Positions 31,903 through 42,580 are shown, numbered from the stretch's first letter. The stretch is 64,000 bases of DNA from Oegoconia quadripuncta (GCA_949316235.1 OX438758.1:15223731-15287730); one strand, 5' to 3'. Translations and numbers: made by a program. Notes: generated from the sequence alone by a model not told the origin.

Positions 31903-32329
31903 TATGTATGTATCCTGTTTATACGTATAAATTAGTGTCATTAAAATCGATTTCTTCATTTCGGAAAGTTTCTATCGAATGACTTGTGGGAAAACATAAG
32001 TAAAATTTCCCTTATTATATCAATTTAATAAGAACGCAAGTCGCATAAAGATTTACTTTTATCGCATGATTTTACTCTGATCTTTACCAAATATTTAAAT
32101 ATGGTTGAATTTAGCTTGTAAAGCATCCTTACGATGTCCTATCATTGGCTAATTTATTCAGTTGATATTCATTGAAAGTTGATTGGCTGTTGTCTTTCTT
32201 AATTCATGATATGGTCAGTGCCCGCTAATGCACAATTCATAAAATAGGCCAAAGATACTTTCGCAGTATGTCAGACATACTACTTACTGTTTTTAAATTC
32301 GATTGAAAATCAAAAAAAGAGGACGAACG

Positions 32330-32405
32330 ACTCAATTTGTGTATGTATTGTAACTATGACATGTGTAATGCAATAAATATATGAATAATGAATTATGAAT
32401 TTTAT
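32330..32405 (+). mobile_element. LINE 3' tail fragment
   Basis: GTAATGCAATAAATATATGA then ATAATGAATTATGAATT matches the end of the LINE at 48997-50845. Confidence 0.5.
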
Positions 32406-32469
32406 ATATTTTTTGGACGAAATGTCAATACCTTATTATAATATCTTTCGGAACGTTCTAACACAAATA

Positions 32470-32584
32470 ACAACTCAATTGATTTAGGTCGGAGTCGAAG
32501 TTCGAGTAAGGAGACATGAAGTGATTTTACCTACGCGGAATCGCAGAGAAGTCTTCGACTACGGTCTAAATCAATTGAGTTATT
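32470..32584. mobile_element. MITE-4 (about 115 bp)
   Basis: Inverted repeats AACTCAATTGATTTAGGTCG / GGTCTAAATCAATTGAGTT plus GTCGAAG / CTTCGAC inside. Confidence 0.75.
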
Positions 32585-32699
32585 ACGTTTTCTTTTTGAT
32601 TTCTTTATAGGTAGATGTTATAATGGTAGTTGGGGATTTTCGTTCAACTAATATAACATTTGGAGAAGGAAGTCTTAGAATTTGTCTCTCACTATCGTT

Positions 32700-33893
32700 T
32701 AGACCAGCGGGCCAGCTTCATTTTTCCAGAAAGGATTTCATTCGGCCCGCCGACGACGGTCCTTCGAAATTAATAATATATATGGCCCGCGATAATTATA
32801 ATCGCATAGACGTTAATGTCCAAGAATCTCTGGATTTGCATTATATTCCAAGCGAATTGCGCTGGTTGGTGAAATGCGCGCGCTATTCTCGAGCGCTTAC
32901 TGCAGTCTTTCATGGGCAGTTTGGGTTAACACGTTCGGGCTTCGACGGAGCTTTCTTCATGTGTTTTTTGGAATATTAAAAACTAATATCTAATCTTCGG
33001 TGGACTACTATTAACCAATAACACAATAAGTACGTGCAGTGCAGCGTTCAAGATATTATAGTTAGTGTCGAGAGTAACACAGGAGGACTTGCTGATTTCT
33101 CTCATGCCGGCCGGCAAACTATGATCACAGCAATAATTGCCATCAGGTATGGGCTACCAGAATTAGACATCGTGTTAATGTAGACATGCTTTGAAATTAA
33201 CCCGACAAACTTTGGCAATTGCACGTACATGACAATAAAATAATATATTCATTAAAAAAAAAACTTGCCATAATAATTTTGTTTCCGAGTAAAAATAAAT
33301 GTAAGTGCAAATGAAAATACACTTTAACAGACTTACTTCATTTCGATTGTACCTTGTTTTATCAATGACAAAAAACAGGCAACGTTCCATTGACATGGAA
33401 GACGCCAAAGGTGGTGGCGGGTGGCGGGTGATGGTGGCACAGGGCGCAACCAATCACAGCAAGTCGCGGCGGCGAGCGGCTTGTGGTCGCATTTCGGCGT
33501 CTTCAATGATACCTCGGCACGTGTTTGTGTGTTGTGGCAAAGTACTTAGAGCGCGCGGCCATTAATGTCCAACTCATAAAATTTACATTTCTAAATTTTA
33601 TTTTTTGAATATACTCTGTTAACTTTAATGTTTTATTTTTTATTTTTTCCGTATTATGTACACCTATACATACACTGCAATGTTTAAATTTGTTAGACCT
33701 TATATACAGTCCTACTTATTTCTGGAACAGTTAAATTGTAATTTGTAACTAACATTTGTAAAGGTGTAATGTAATGTTTTTTATAATATGATTAAAAAAA
33801 TTCAAAACACGCATTTTAACTATAGGTAATTATGGCCCGCCTCTGAAAAATCTTAAACTTTATGGCCCCCTATGAAGAAAGTTTGCCCACCAC
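32700..33893. mobile_element. Probable hAT-like non-autonomous element, interrupted by E1
   Basis: Left end CCAGCGGGCCAGCTTCATTT; right end GAAAGTTTGCCCACCACTGG, whose reverse is the usual hAT-type start. The ends match only partly, so the pairing is an inference. E1 sits inside at 33183-33703. The frame at 32623-32979 shows no protein motif. Confidence 0.4.
33183..33703. mobile_element. TIR element E1, copy 2 (inverted relative to copy 1)
   Basis: Starts near AAATTAACCCGACAAACTTT and ends TTTGTTAGACC. The interior contains the same AAGTACTTAGAGCGCGCGGC block as copy 1. The left border is slightly shortened. Confidence 0.75.
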
Positions 33894-34104
33894 TGGTTTA
33901 AACAATAGCGTGCCTAGGCAAGTCCGACAATGTGTTTGTGGTTTCTACACAGCTAGTGCAATTAGAGAGGTAACCAAGCACGACATTTCAGTTTAATAAC
34001 TGCTAATGTTTAAATCATACATTTCCGATACTGATACCTAATTAATATTCCTGATCGATTATTTAAGACAAGCCGGGCCTTTGGGCTTATACAAAGGTAC
34101 CGCC

Positions 34105-34540
34105 ACTATTTAGACAACCTATATGGTGCAGTGGTTAGAGACTCGGACCGCTATTTCTCGAGGTCGTGGATTCGACTCCCGCTATGTATAATGAATACGG
34201 ACATGTGTGCCCGAGTTAAGGATCTAATCTAACTAAGTAATATTATAAATGCCAAAGTTTGAATATTTGTTTGTTTTGGATTTGGATGAAATTTGCAATA
34301 TAGGTAGAACTTGCTCTGGAGTAAAACATGCGATATTTTTTATCGCGATAAAGTGAGTAGTTCCTGCGGGATAGATAAATTAAACATATCCGCGATAATG
34401 TTATTCCACGCAGGCGAATCCGCGGGCGAAAAGCTAGTAAGTTATACATTTACAAACAAAACGTACTTATATCAATCATATTACGGTGTCCATAATACAA
34501 GATTAGTTGCGTAATGTGGACTAGATGGAGCTATTTGAAA
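34105..34540 (+). mobile_element. SINE-A split by repeat H
   Basis: Head at 34105-34228 (A box TGGTGCAGTGGTTAGAG, diverged B box GGATTCGACTCC). The 3' module resumes after the insert at about 34437 and reads GGTGTCCATAATACAAGA, then CTAGATGGAGCT. Confidence 0.75.
34229..34437 (+). mobile_element. Repeat H inserted in SINE-A, 5-bp flanking repeat
   Basis: Runs from AATATTATAAATGCCAAAGT to CCGCGGGCGAAAAGCTAG. TAAGT occurs directly on both sides, which looks like a target duplication. Confidence 0.65.
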
Positions 34541-34592
34541 AGTAAATAAAACTTCATGAACAGATTATACAAAGCCATAAAGAACGTCCATT

Positions 34593-37500
34593 TTATTTCA
34601 AGAGGATCCTGTAGAGATGAGTGCAGTCGTTAAAGACTTTAGCCTTCTTGCAGACATCTTGCTTGTGCTGGGTCGCCTCGGCGCTCTCAACGCAGTTGTT
34701 CCCGAAATCACTCACCAGGTTGCGCTGGTCGAGCTGATGGGCTAGCTGGACGCGTTTCCTGAAGAAATAGTCTGGTGTTATAATTCTTCGTGTAAAAAAA
34801 ATTGTCTTAAGTAAAATTAAAATACCTACATATTAAAGCTTATTGTATGCAATTCTTTGTTTAACCTGCTTAAAATAAATTAGAAACAATAATTTGTTTT
34901 CGTACAATTTTAAGCAAAATGTTTATGCTCCAGAGAATTAAAACTGTTTTATTATTATTATTATTAAATTCTTTATTGCACATAAAAATAAAATACAGAT
35001 GAAGTGTACAAAGGCTGTCTTATCGCTGATAGCGATTTATTCCAGACGACCTCAGTTAAAGAAGCTATTAACGCAACTTTAAATGTACATAGACGGTACA
35101 GATAAAATACATATAGTAGAATATATAACAGAGATAACTATAAGAAGAAAAACAAACAGTTCCAAATATAAATACAATAAATAGTTTGGATGGTTGTTTA
35201 TTTGTTCGTTTGTTGCTCAATCACGGCGAAACGGACGAACGGATTTGGATGAAATTTGGTACATAGGTAGAATATACCTTGGATTAAGACATAGTATATA
35301 TAAGTAGTTGGATAGTACAAAGTAAAAGGTGAATACTTTAAATATCAGCATGCTTTCTTCTTCTTTTTTACAGGTCGAGGCAGGTTTCAAATTCAGGACC
35401 AAAACTTGGTCACTCTACAGCACTCTCTGTGGAGTTAAGGAGATAAATAAAAGCTTGTAAAAACATTATCAATTGGAACAGAAAGCATCTTTGAGATGAA
35501 ACCGAACGTCGTCACCGTTAGTCCAGTCAAGATATGCCTATTTAGGGGTGTAACTTCCTATAATCTTAAAGGCCCTGATTTTTGGTACATAGACAGATTG
35601 TACATATGTGTACATATACCTATCAGTGATATTGCAAGAAATATTTTCTAACGGATCAGGAGTTTGCTTTAGGTATAGTGTAGGTATTTAGTTACAAAAC
35701 CTACAATATTAAATTAAAGTTACCACTGTGCACTTCATTGCGTTGTAGAAGATGCTAACTATTTTCTAAAAAAATAATCCATTGCTACTTTATATTTTAT
35801 AAAAATAGTTTATTGAATCGTGATATTTACCCTCGGTGAAATTTTTCATAATCGTAAAGAAGTTATTGCTCGATTTTTTTGAAAATAGTTACAGGGGTTC
35901 TAAGTATATTCTCCGACGCAATGTAATTCACAGTGAATCATATAGTCTTAGTTTTATTACTAAATATGTATATTATAACTAGAGCAAGCTAGCGATTTGT
36001 TACAATTTTTTTTTTACACTGACAGTTTATCAATATGCAAAAATCACGGCCTTTAAAATTATAGGAAGTGAAAAATGTATCCTTACTGAACTACGTAGCT
36101 AGAGTACAAAATTGATTGGGCCCACATGCTACAGCATTAAGACTCCTGAGTAAATCAAATTTATTACTTTACACATCAAAGGATTTCTCCAGAGGGTTAC
36201 TCTCTGATTGATTAGATTCCAGCAAAATCTGTCTGCGGAGATAAATGGGGAGGAAATGTCTGTGACGGTGATGATAATTTTTTCACCATCTTTAAATTGG
36301 AAAGACTGGGTAATGTTATCGTCTAATAACATTTTTTATAATAATTATTAGATCCTTTATTGCAAACAAAATAAAATACAAACAAATCTTTAATATAAAT
36401 GGTAAAAGTGCATAAAGGTTGTTTTTTTGCCAATAGCTCTTTCTTCCAGACGACCTGAGTTAAAGATTTGATTCTGTCAAAAATAAGCACTTTAAAGATT
36501 CATATTTCGCAAACGGATCCCTGAATCGGAAAACTGTTCCGTCTTATCCAACAACATGTATACAACATGGGGAAGTACTTACCTCGACTCCAATAGATGA
36601 ATGGGAGGTATAGGTATCTAAAAAAATGTCGGGGTGTCGGGGTATTTGTACTTAAATACCCCGACACCAAACTTGTGGTCAAAGGCGAATCCAGTCAATC
36701 ATAAAAAAAAAACTTAATTCTAAGTTACTTTATTTACTTTTAGTCTTGGCCCAGTGTTTCGAAGGGAAGTGCCGCAAACTCGTAATTAGTAGTTAAAAAC
36801 GCGTATTTGCGGCACTTTACTCTCTGGGCGAAGTCGGCGGCGGCACCGGCCTTGCGGGCTGAGCTCTGTACATAAGATGGGGAAAGTATCTACACAAGTG
36901 GCATCCCAGGCCAGTGTGCGGCCAAGTCGCCAGGGAACCAGAGTGCATCCGTCAGGTCTCTTGCCATAGGATGTCGACATGACTGATGGTTCGAGTGTCG
37001 ACGGCACTGAGGCAGAAGTAAGGGTCCGACGGATAAAGTCGTTCAATAAATCATATGAAGTACCTACAATAAATCGTTATTAAACAAACCGATAAATCTA
37101 TACAGGCCTGGTTCCTCAGCAAATCATGAATGTTTTTCGTATATTGTTTCAAATTAAATCACCTCAGTACTTAATTGCTTTAAGTAAACTAAAAAAATAT
37201 CCAAAAACGTTCAAGACTTTATGAGAAAACGTAATGCGTATTAAGAAGGTTTATTCCATACAAACTATCAAGTCCAAATTTCTCGAAACGAATAAACCGA
37301 ATATAATGAAACTTTATATGCTTAAAGCACGTACATACTCAGACTGAGTTGGAAATCTTTTTGACTCCACCTTGCGACACCGACATTTAGATGGCAAACA
37401 CAATGTTATTTTTTGCATGTGTCTCGACTGCGTAATATTTGTACCTGATTGTTTGTGTCATGAGATGGGTTTAAATAAACTTTTCTTTCTTTCTTTTTTT

Positions 37501-39225
37501 CTTTCTTTCTAAAAAGTTAGCAAAGAAAATTTCCGAAAAAGAGTATTGAAATTGAATTGAAATTGCTCAAAAGAGCAATTTTAAGTTTTCCATAGTAACA
37601 GAAAAATTTGACATTTTGGAGATAATTTCAAGTAACTTTTTAGATCTGTGTATCCTGCTCCTAAGTATAAAGTTTCATTAGAATTCATTTCGAAAAATTT
37701 TGACTAAAAAGTTTATATGGAATGCCGTGTAGAATAGACCTTCTTAAGCAGTCTTGTAAACTTTCAAATTCTTCTTTTCGAGTCGAGGCAACTTTTATTG
37801 AACGAAAACGTAGCCACAAAAATATTTCATGTGAAACCTTGAAAATATATTCTGTTTTCCAAATAAAAAACAAATTTAGCTATAGAATCGTAGGAGTTGG
37901 TACATTATGATTAACGAAGAAAAAAATCTGCAATTTCATAGGTAAAGACCTTACCCACTAAAACCCTCCTTCCTTCCTCCTCGGCAGTAGGGAGGACCTG
38001 GGAACGCATAAGCGGCTCCAGGTCGTCCCCCGCCCCGCCTCCCCTCACAAGGGGAGGCCCGTTCCCGGAGGGCGGCTAGCGCGCCCTCCGCGGGAGCACT
38101 GTCGAGCCCCACACCGCGATCAGCGAGCGGTATGAGGCGCGACAGGGCCCGATGCGACGACACCCCCCCGGTCGCTCCGGGGGGTGTCATCCTCTCCCGG
38201 GTCGCGTCCGGCGGCTACATCGCCCCGAGATGTAGCCGCCCGCGACCCCGGGCGACGTGCAGGGGGGCTAGCGAGCGTTGCCGCCCCCCCGACGTCGCCT
38301 CCTGCGAGCGGGATCGGCCCTCTCCCGATCCCGCTCTGCGGCCTCCTTCTGGAGCATGACTGCCTCGCAGAAGGAGGCCGCTGCCCTCCAACCCTCCTCG
38401 CTCGCCAGCATAGCCGCGACTAATGCTGGCGGGGACAGATCTCGTCCGATCCGGTCGACCAGGTCTCGACGCTCGGACTGCCACGCCGGGCAGTCCTCCA
38501 GCGTGTGCTGGGCGGAGTCCTGGTCGGACGCGCAGTGGTGGCATCGTGCCGTCTCCTCCCGTCCGATTCGACTCAGATACTCACCGAAGCACCCGTGCCC
38601 GGTGAGTATCTGAGTCAACCTGTAGGTGACGCAGCCTTTCCTCCCCATCCATGCTTCGAAGTTCGGCAGAACGGCTCCGACGGCGCGTTGGCGGGCGCAG
38701 CCTTGTAGCACAAGGCGCTCCCGCCAGAGCGTCAGCGCACGTCGGTGTGCGTTCTGCCGTAGCATTTCGAGCTCTCGGTCCGGCGCGACCCCCTCGGCGT
38801 CCCGTCCGACAGAACGGATGCGGTCGTAAACCGCCGCGTCCATGTCGGCCAGGATGTCGAGGCCAGGAGGTAAAGACCTAATATTAGTAGCACAGAACCA
38901 TGAGAGTTGGCGTAACAGAGAAAAGCCCTATACCCAGCAATGGGTAGATATGGGCTGGGAATGATGAAGATTAGGATAAGGGAGTAAATGCATTACCTGT
39001 ACGTTTCTAAATTGATTGTTCCAGTAGGACTCATAATGCCTAATTTCTTTAGTACACAGTAGATGATGCACGGTTCATCTGACTCCTGGATCTCGACTTT
39101 CTTGTTCTTGGGGTACATTTCATTGAAGCATTGCTCAGCCACCATGTCACTTAGCTTGTCGTGCGCGTACATGACGGAGATTCGCGCGTGCGCATGAACC
39201 AGCAATAAAGACATGAAGAGTATTC
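34593..39225 (-). CDS. Odorant-binding protein gene OBP-B (two coding exons seen, first exon missing)
   Basis: Exon 39225-38997 begins after the acceptor TTTGTTCCAG. It encodes the end of a signal peptide ([13 protein letters not shown]), then C1 (AEQC), EPCIIYC (C2-x3-C3) and [10 protein letters not shown], and ends ACAG|GTAATG. Exon 34758-34593 begins after ACTATTTCTTCAG with [11 protein letters not shown]. It carries C4 and [12 protein letters not shown] (C5-x8-C6) and ends YRILLK with TAA. Phases fit (AG+G). Spacing is C1-x19-C2-x3-C3-x41-C4-x13-C5-x8-C6. The intron is 4238 bases and holds LINE tails, repeat H, E5, E2 and an R1-like LINE. The nearest relative is OBP-C at 42.1 kb ([12 protein letters not shown] identical). 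The upstream exon should hold the ATG, since the intron before 39225 interrupts a codon after its first base. An AATAAA overlaps the stop codon. Confidence 0.9.
34960..35165 (-). mobile_element. LINE 3' untranslated fragment
   Basis: (TTA)n, then TTCTTTATTGCACATAAAAA and TTCCAGACGACCTCAGTTAA. The same tail is at 36340-36490. Confidence 0.55.
35170..35315 (+). mobile_element. Repeat H, 5' half
   Basis: TTTGGATGGTTGTTTATTTG, CAATCACGGCGAAACGGACG and CTTGGATTAAGACATAG, then truncated. Confidence 0.7.
35320..36335. other. OBP-B intron, no other feature seen
   Basis: AT-rich intronic sequence. The - strand frame at 36129-36332 has no family motif. Confidence 0.45.
36340..36490 (-). mobile_element. 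LINE 3' untranslated fragment, second copy
   Basis: GATCCTTTATTGCAAACAAA and CTTCCAGACGACCTGAGTTA match 34960-35165. Confidence 0.55.
36795..37040 (-). mobile_element. LINE fragment with WDATCVDT motif, second copy
   Basis: Frame with [19 protein letters not shown], then ATCVDTFP. Same family as 14345-14745, shorter. Confidence 0.7.
37241..37747. mobile_element. TIR element E5 (507 bp)
   Basis: Ends TTAAGAAGGTTTATTCCATA and its approximate reverse (GACCTTCTTAA). Imperfect inverted repeats continue inward (TAATGAAACTTTATA / TATAAAGTTTCATTA). It shares the interior AATTTTAAGTTTTCCATAG with the 30778 duplication. Confidence 0.75.
37816..37951. mobile_element. TIR element E2, right part
   Basis: ATTTCATGTGAAACCTTGAA to CAATTTCATAGGTAAAGACC matches the E2 right third. 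It ends at the R1-like insertion. Confidence 0.8.
37952..38867 (-). mobile_element. R1-like LINE, 5'-truncated, with 12-bp target duplication
   Basis: GC-rich block in an AT-rich intron. AGGTAAAGACCT flanks it at 37940-37951 and 38868-38879. The 3' end on the - strand is GGTTTTAGTGGGTA without poly(A), as usual for R1-clade elements. Inserted antisense-neutral inside the OBP-B intron, same strand as the gene. Confidence 0.9.
38268..38867 (-). pseudogene. R1-like ORF2, C-terminal end
   Basis: Continuous frame of about 200 codons from the truncated 5' border to the stop at 38268. It encodes the region after the RT domain, with [20 protein letters not shown], then [23 protein letters not shown] and the C-terminal [17 protein letters not shown]-x2-C ... 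H-x4-C is the zinc knuckle typical of R1-clade ORF2. The ATG at 38843 is internal to the original ORF, so no functional protein is expected. The frame being open indicates a recent insertion. Confidence 0.85.
38905..38975 (+). mobile_element. RTE-like LINE 3' end remnant
   Basis: AGTTGGCGTAACAGAGAAAA and CCAGCAATGGGTAGATATGG recall the conserved end of RTE-type elements. Confidence 0.5.
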
Positions 39226-39555
39226 CTGGAACAAAGTTTTCTTTAAAGATGGAATGAAATTGAATTGGACCAATGCCATTTGTATTTCTAACAAGATGGT
39301 TTTAAATATTAATTTTAAAGAACATCGCGTTAATGAGTGGAGGGAATTCGACGGTTTTACTCATATAATTGTTGCAAAACAACCGACTTCAGAGCTCAGT
39401 AACAATCATTATGTCATCAAAGTGTACAACTAATTACATACTATTTGGATGTATCGCCGGAACAGATCTTAATCAAATTTATCTGGGATCACCCTGGTGA
39501 TAAGCCTTATCAAACAGAAAAAAACCATCATCACAATAGACTAACAATCAATCAT
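39226..39555. other. Sequence upstream of OBP-B exon, no feature seen
   Basis: Intron or upstream region of OBP-B; missing first exon not located. Confidence 0.4.
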
Positions 39556-39559
39556 CAAA

Positions 39560-39768
39560 TAGACGACCGGTTGGTGTAGTGGATAGTGGTCCTGGCAGCG
39601 AAACCAACGTGTAAATGTTTGTGTGATGAATACGAACATTTATTCCGGAGTCATGGATGTTTATATAAATATTTATGTATGTTTATCCGTTATCAAGTAT
39701 CCATAGTACAAGCTTTGCTTAGTTTGGAACTAGATGATTGGTGTAAAAGTCCGAAATAAAAAAAAAAA
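39560..39768 (+). mobile_element. SINE-B with damaged head
   Basis: CGACCGGTTGGTGTAGTGGA, then B box deleted (AACCAACG runs directly into TGTAAATG), then the normal 3' end and A-run. Confidence 0.85.
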
Positions 39769-39769
39769 C

Positions 39770-40365
39770 ATTTTTATTAGAACTCATATTACAATACATA
39801 TTTGAACCGCTAAAAATTGGAAACACACCTGACTTCAGTCAGGTTCGACTGTGCATCATCAGACCTCAACCAAATTTATACGCCCTATCAAACAAAAACG
39901 AATCATTAAAATCGGTTAACAATTGACGAAAATATGGGTGTAAGTCATAAATAAACACATACAGACATAGAACATTTTTTGGAGTTGGTAAAAAAAGGAA
40001 AAGTATACTTTAATATGCCCAAAATGTACGCTTATCAAAGCAAGCATTATTAATTTATTTTTAGTATGTCTAAAATTACTGTTAACTTTAATTTAGTTCT
40101 TTTAAAAACAACACTTTATTGCGATATAGTTTGCCGTAACAACTCAGGAACAAAACATGCATATTCATCTAGATTTTACGTATTCCTAGGACTACTTCTT
40201 TATGCGAAAACGCCCAAGTACCACCACCTTACCTGATAAGAAACTACTACAAGAATTCCTTCAAAATTTTAAAAAGAAAGGTTAAAGAGAAGTTATTGAC
40301 TTTCTTTAAGCATAGATTTATTCTGTACACCTACTTTATCTGTAGATCTTTAGTTTGTACCTATA
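39770..40365. other. No gene recognised
   Basis: AT-rich. Weak flanking-target motifs near 39830-39960. Confidence 0.4.
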
Positions 40366-40448
40366 TCATCATCATCCATCATCATCAGCCCGTAAACATC
40401 CCACTGCAGGGATATAGGCCTTCCCTCCTATAATGAGGGAGTATGTGA
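40366..40448. mobile_element. RTE-like LINE 3' region fragment
   Basis: (CAT)n then AGCCCGTAAACATCCCACTG and CCTTCCCTCCTATAATGAGG. Same as 27863. Confidence 0.55.
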
Positions 40449-40513
40449 ATTTTATGTTTTAATGTACCATTTGTATTAATAAATATATTTGATTTGGTTT
40501 GAGCACTCATAAC

Positions 40514-40841
40514 TTTTTTTTTATGCACAACGGGTAGCTACTTGAACTCAATCACACCAGATGTTAAGTGAAAATGAGGTCGAAGGTGGAAGCGTACTGA
40601 CCCGGAAACCCCAACACATTTGGGGGACTGGCTATCTTATCTCTGACAACCGGAACACAACAATGCTTAACATTGCGCTTGGCGACAGATTTAGATAAGA
40701 TGGTGGTAGCTAGCCAGGCGGACATTTAAAATGCCCTTACACCAACCAAACCGAGTACTTAAACATGTACCCCCCTGGGGATCGAACCCGCGACCTCCGA
40801 ATCGTAAACCCAATGTTGTTTACATTGAGCCACGGATGCGG
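40514..40841 (-). mobile_element. SINE-C, full length
   Basis: All SINE-C blocks present. B box in reverse GGGGATCGAACCCGCGACC. Confidence 0.92.
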
Positions 40842-40929
40842 TCGAATACACTGTAAATTTTGGCGGCGGCAGGTAATGAAACACTGTAAATTTTGCGGAT
40901 GGTAGACCTCCAAATCTGCCCTCAGATTG

Positions 40930-41072
40930 TGTAACTTCATCGATATCGTTATCCATTACGTTGACCAATGAGAAACCGTCAAATTGCCGAGCGAGCGATG
41001 AATCAACCAATCACATGTCAGAACGTAACCGATGACGATAAAGATGAAATTATGTAATAGAGCCCCTGATCG
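40930..41072. mobile_element. MITE-5, copy 1
   Basis: CATTGGTCA-type CCAAT-rich block (ACCAATGAGAAACCGTCAAA, AATCAACCAATCACATGTCA) ending GTAATAGAGCCCCTGA. Inverted relative to 45061. Confidence 0.7.
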
Positions 41073-41074
41073 GT

Positions 41075-41300
41075 AGGGTCCATGTATTGTTATCGAAATA
41101 CGTGTTGAGCATGGTAATTATCGACAGATTAATGGTGTTGTCGAGTCGATAAAGTAAATCATCGTGTTTCCGTAACTGACAGCACCGTAAAACATACGTA
41201 AATTGAGGTACGAAGAGACAGTAACGAAGGATGGCATAAACTATATGGGTACTGATGTGCTGAATAATAATAGATACACTGGACTTTATGTCTAGTGTTG
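41075..41300. other. No gene recognised
   Basis: Open on the - strand but without any family motif or splice evidence. Confidence 0.35.
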
Positions 41301-41302
41301 AA

Positions 41303-41350
41303 GGTGTGATTGAGGTCAAGAGCCAACCCGTTGTGCATAAAAAAAAATGA
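41303..41350 (+). mobile_element. SINE-C, last 40 bases
   Basis: AGGTGTGATTGAGGTCAAGA, then CAACCCGTTGTGCAT and A-run. Confidence 0.65.
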
Positions 41351-41395
41351 AAAAATGTTACAGACAATCTCGCCTCCACATTCCTCCCACTGTAA

Positions 41396-41541
41396 GGCCC
41401 GTATTAATAAACCGTTCTCAAGATTGACATGGCCTCAAGTTGATGCTTGAGAATCTGTTGCATATTAAAATAGCATCAGAAAAAATGGTCTTGAGACTGA
41501 GACGCGATCTCAATCTCAAGAACGATTTATTAATACGGGCC
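41396..41541. mobile_element. MITE-6 (146 bp), PIF/Harbinger-like, TSD TAA
   Basis: Ends GGCCCGTATTAATAAA / TTTATTAATACGGGCC, inverted repeats about 33 bases to CTCAAGATTGA. TAA at 41393-41395 and 41542-41544. A GGCCCGT start with a TWA duplication fits PIF/Harbinger. Confidence 0.88.
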
Positions 41542-41699
41542 TAAGTTTTGTAAGCTAGGATCAATAGTGATACGACACGAAGTCAACGGACGGATGGTAG
41601 ACCATGCACTACGGGACATTGCTACCTTGGTCCCCAGACTAAATAAAGAAAAATATTGAAAATTTTGAAAACCACCGAAAAATCATCAATTTGTTAAAA

Positions 41700-41935
41700 G
41701 CTAAAAATCTTCGAAACGGCTCGACCGATTTTCATCAAACATGGCTAAGAACCACCGCTATAAAACCTGCTTTCAAATAAAACCGCATCCAAATCGGTTC
41801 ACCCGTTTAAGAGCAACGGTGACACAGACAGACACACAGTCAGATACACAGACAGACATACACACACATAGTGGTCAAACTTATAACAACCCTAAAGCTT
41901 CCGGGGTAAAAATAAGTAGAGGATATATATACATA
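41700..41935 (+). mobile_element. Dispersed repeat with flanking-target motif
   Basis: CGAAACGGCTCGACCGATTT, ATCCAAATCGGTTCACCCGT, (ACAGACAG)n near 41825-41870 and AAAGCTTCCGGGGTA. A common lepidopteran repeat tail of uncertain class. Confidence 0.5.
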
Positions 41936-42066
41936 TATATAAGTTATTAGGGCCATCAATTCAACGGGTAAGTATATTAATTTGTAAATTATACATCTAT
42001 AAAAAACTGTTTGTAGATGAGTGAATATAAAATTAAATGAGTTCAAATAAAATAATTATAAAAGTA

Positions 42067-42072
42067 TTTATT
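42067..42072 (-). other. Poly(A) signal AATAAA of OBP-C
   Basis: 45 bases after the OBP-C stop at 42117. Confidence 0.7.
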
Positions 42073-42116
42073 ATAAATCATAAATAACGTTTAAAAACGT
42101 AAAAAAGAATACAAAT

Positions 42117-42580
42117 CTATCGACCCTCTTCTCTATAGGTGATCGCATATAACTGAGTGCAATCGTTGAAAACCTTTGCCTTCTTGCAGACGTCATGATC
42201 CAAGTTCATTCCGTTAATGTTCTGCGCACACGTTTCTCCAACATCAGAAATCAGGACCCTTGGATCGTACCTGTGGATAGCTTGGACTCTTCTATAGTAA
42301 TTCTTTATATTAATGTGTCCGTCATTAGTCATTATACCAAACTTTTTCAGTACACAGTGTATTATACACGGCACGTCATTCCTGTCAATTCTCAACGGAT
42401 ACTTGTATAAGTTCCGAGGGTACATTTCCATGAGACATTCGTTTGTGACCTTATCGCTTTTCTTGTCTCGCGCGTATAGCGTAGAGAGAGACGGTTCCGC
42501 TTCGAAAGTTTGTGAGAAGTACTTACTTCTGTAGCTATCGACTGTTAAAAGTAGCGATAGGAGCATGAGGATGAGTATTT
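42117..42580 (-). CDS. Odorant-binding protein gene OBP-C (main exon; first exon missing)
   Basis: One exon from the acceptor CATTACAG (exon starts 42580) to TAG at 42117. It begins inside the signal peptide (ILILMLLSLLLTV). Mature parts include C1 (TNEC), DVPCIIHC (C2-x3-C3), KKFGIMTNDG, C4 (GETC) and [12 protein letters not shown], ending YREEGR. Spacing is x22, x3, x41, x13, x8; the last four values are the same as in OBP-B, and the 12-residue C5-C6 segment is identical. The upstream acceptor lies at the same codon phase and signal-peptide position as in OBP-B. The internal intron that splits OBP-B after ETY is absent here (NYYRRVQ is continuous). The ATG at 42566 could serve as a start if the upstream exon is not used. 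B and C look like tandem duplicates on the same strand. Confidence 0.9.

Noticed and set aside
32623..32979. 118-codon frame
   Set aside because: Crosses the left end of a hAT-like element; no protein motif found.
37951..38881. Many overlapping frames on both strands near 38 kb
   Set aside because: GC-rich R1-like insertion; only the - strand frame ending at 38268 carries family motifs.
40737..41010. Overlapping - strand frames near 40.8 kb
   Set aside because: Translation of the SINE-C head and MITE-5.
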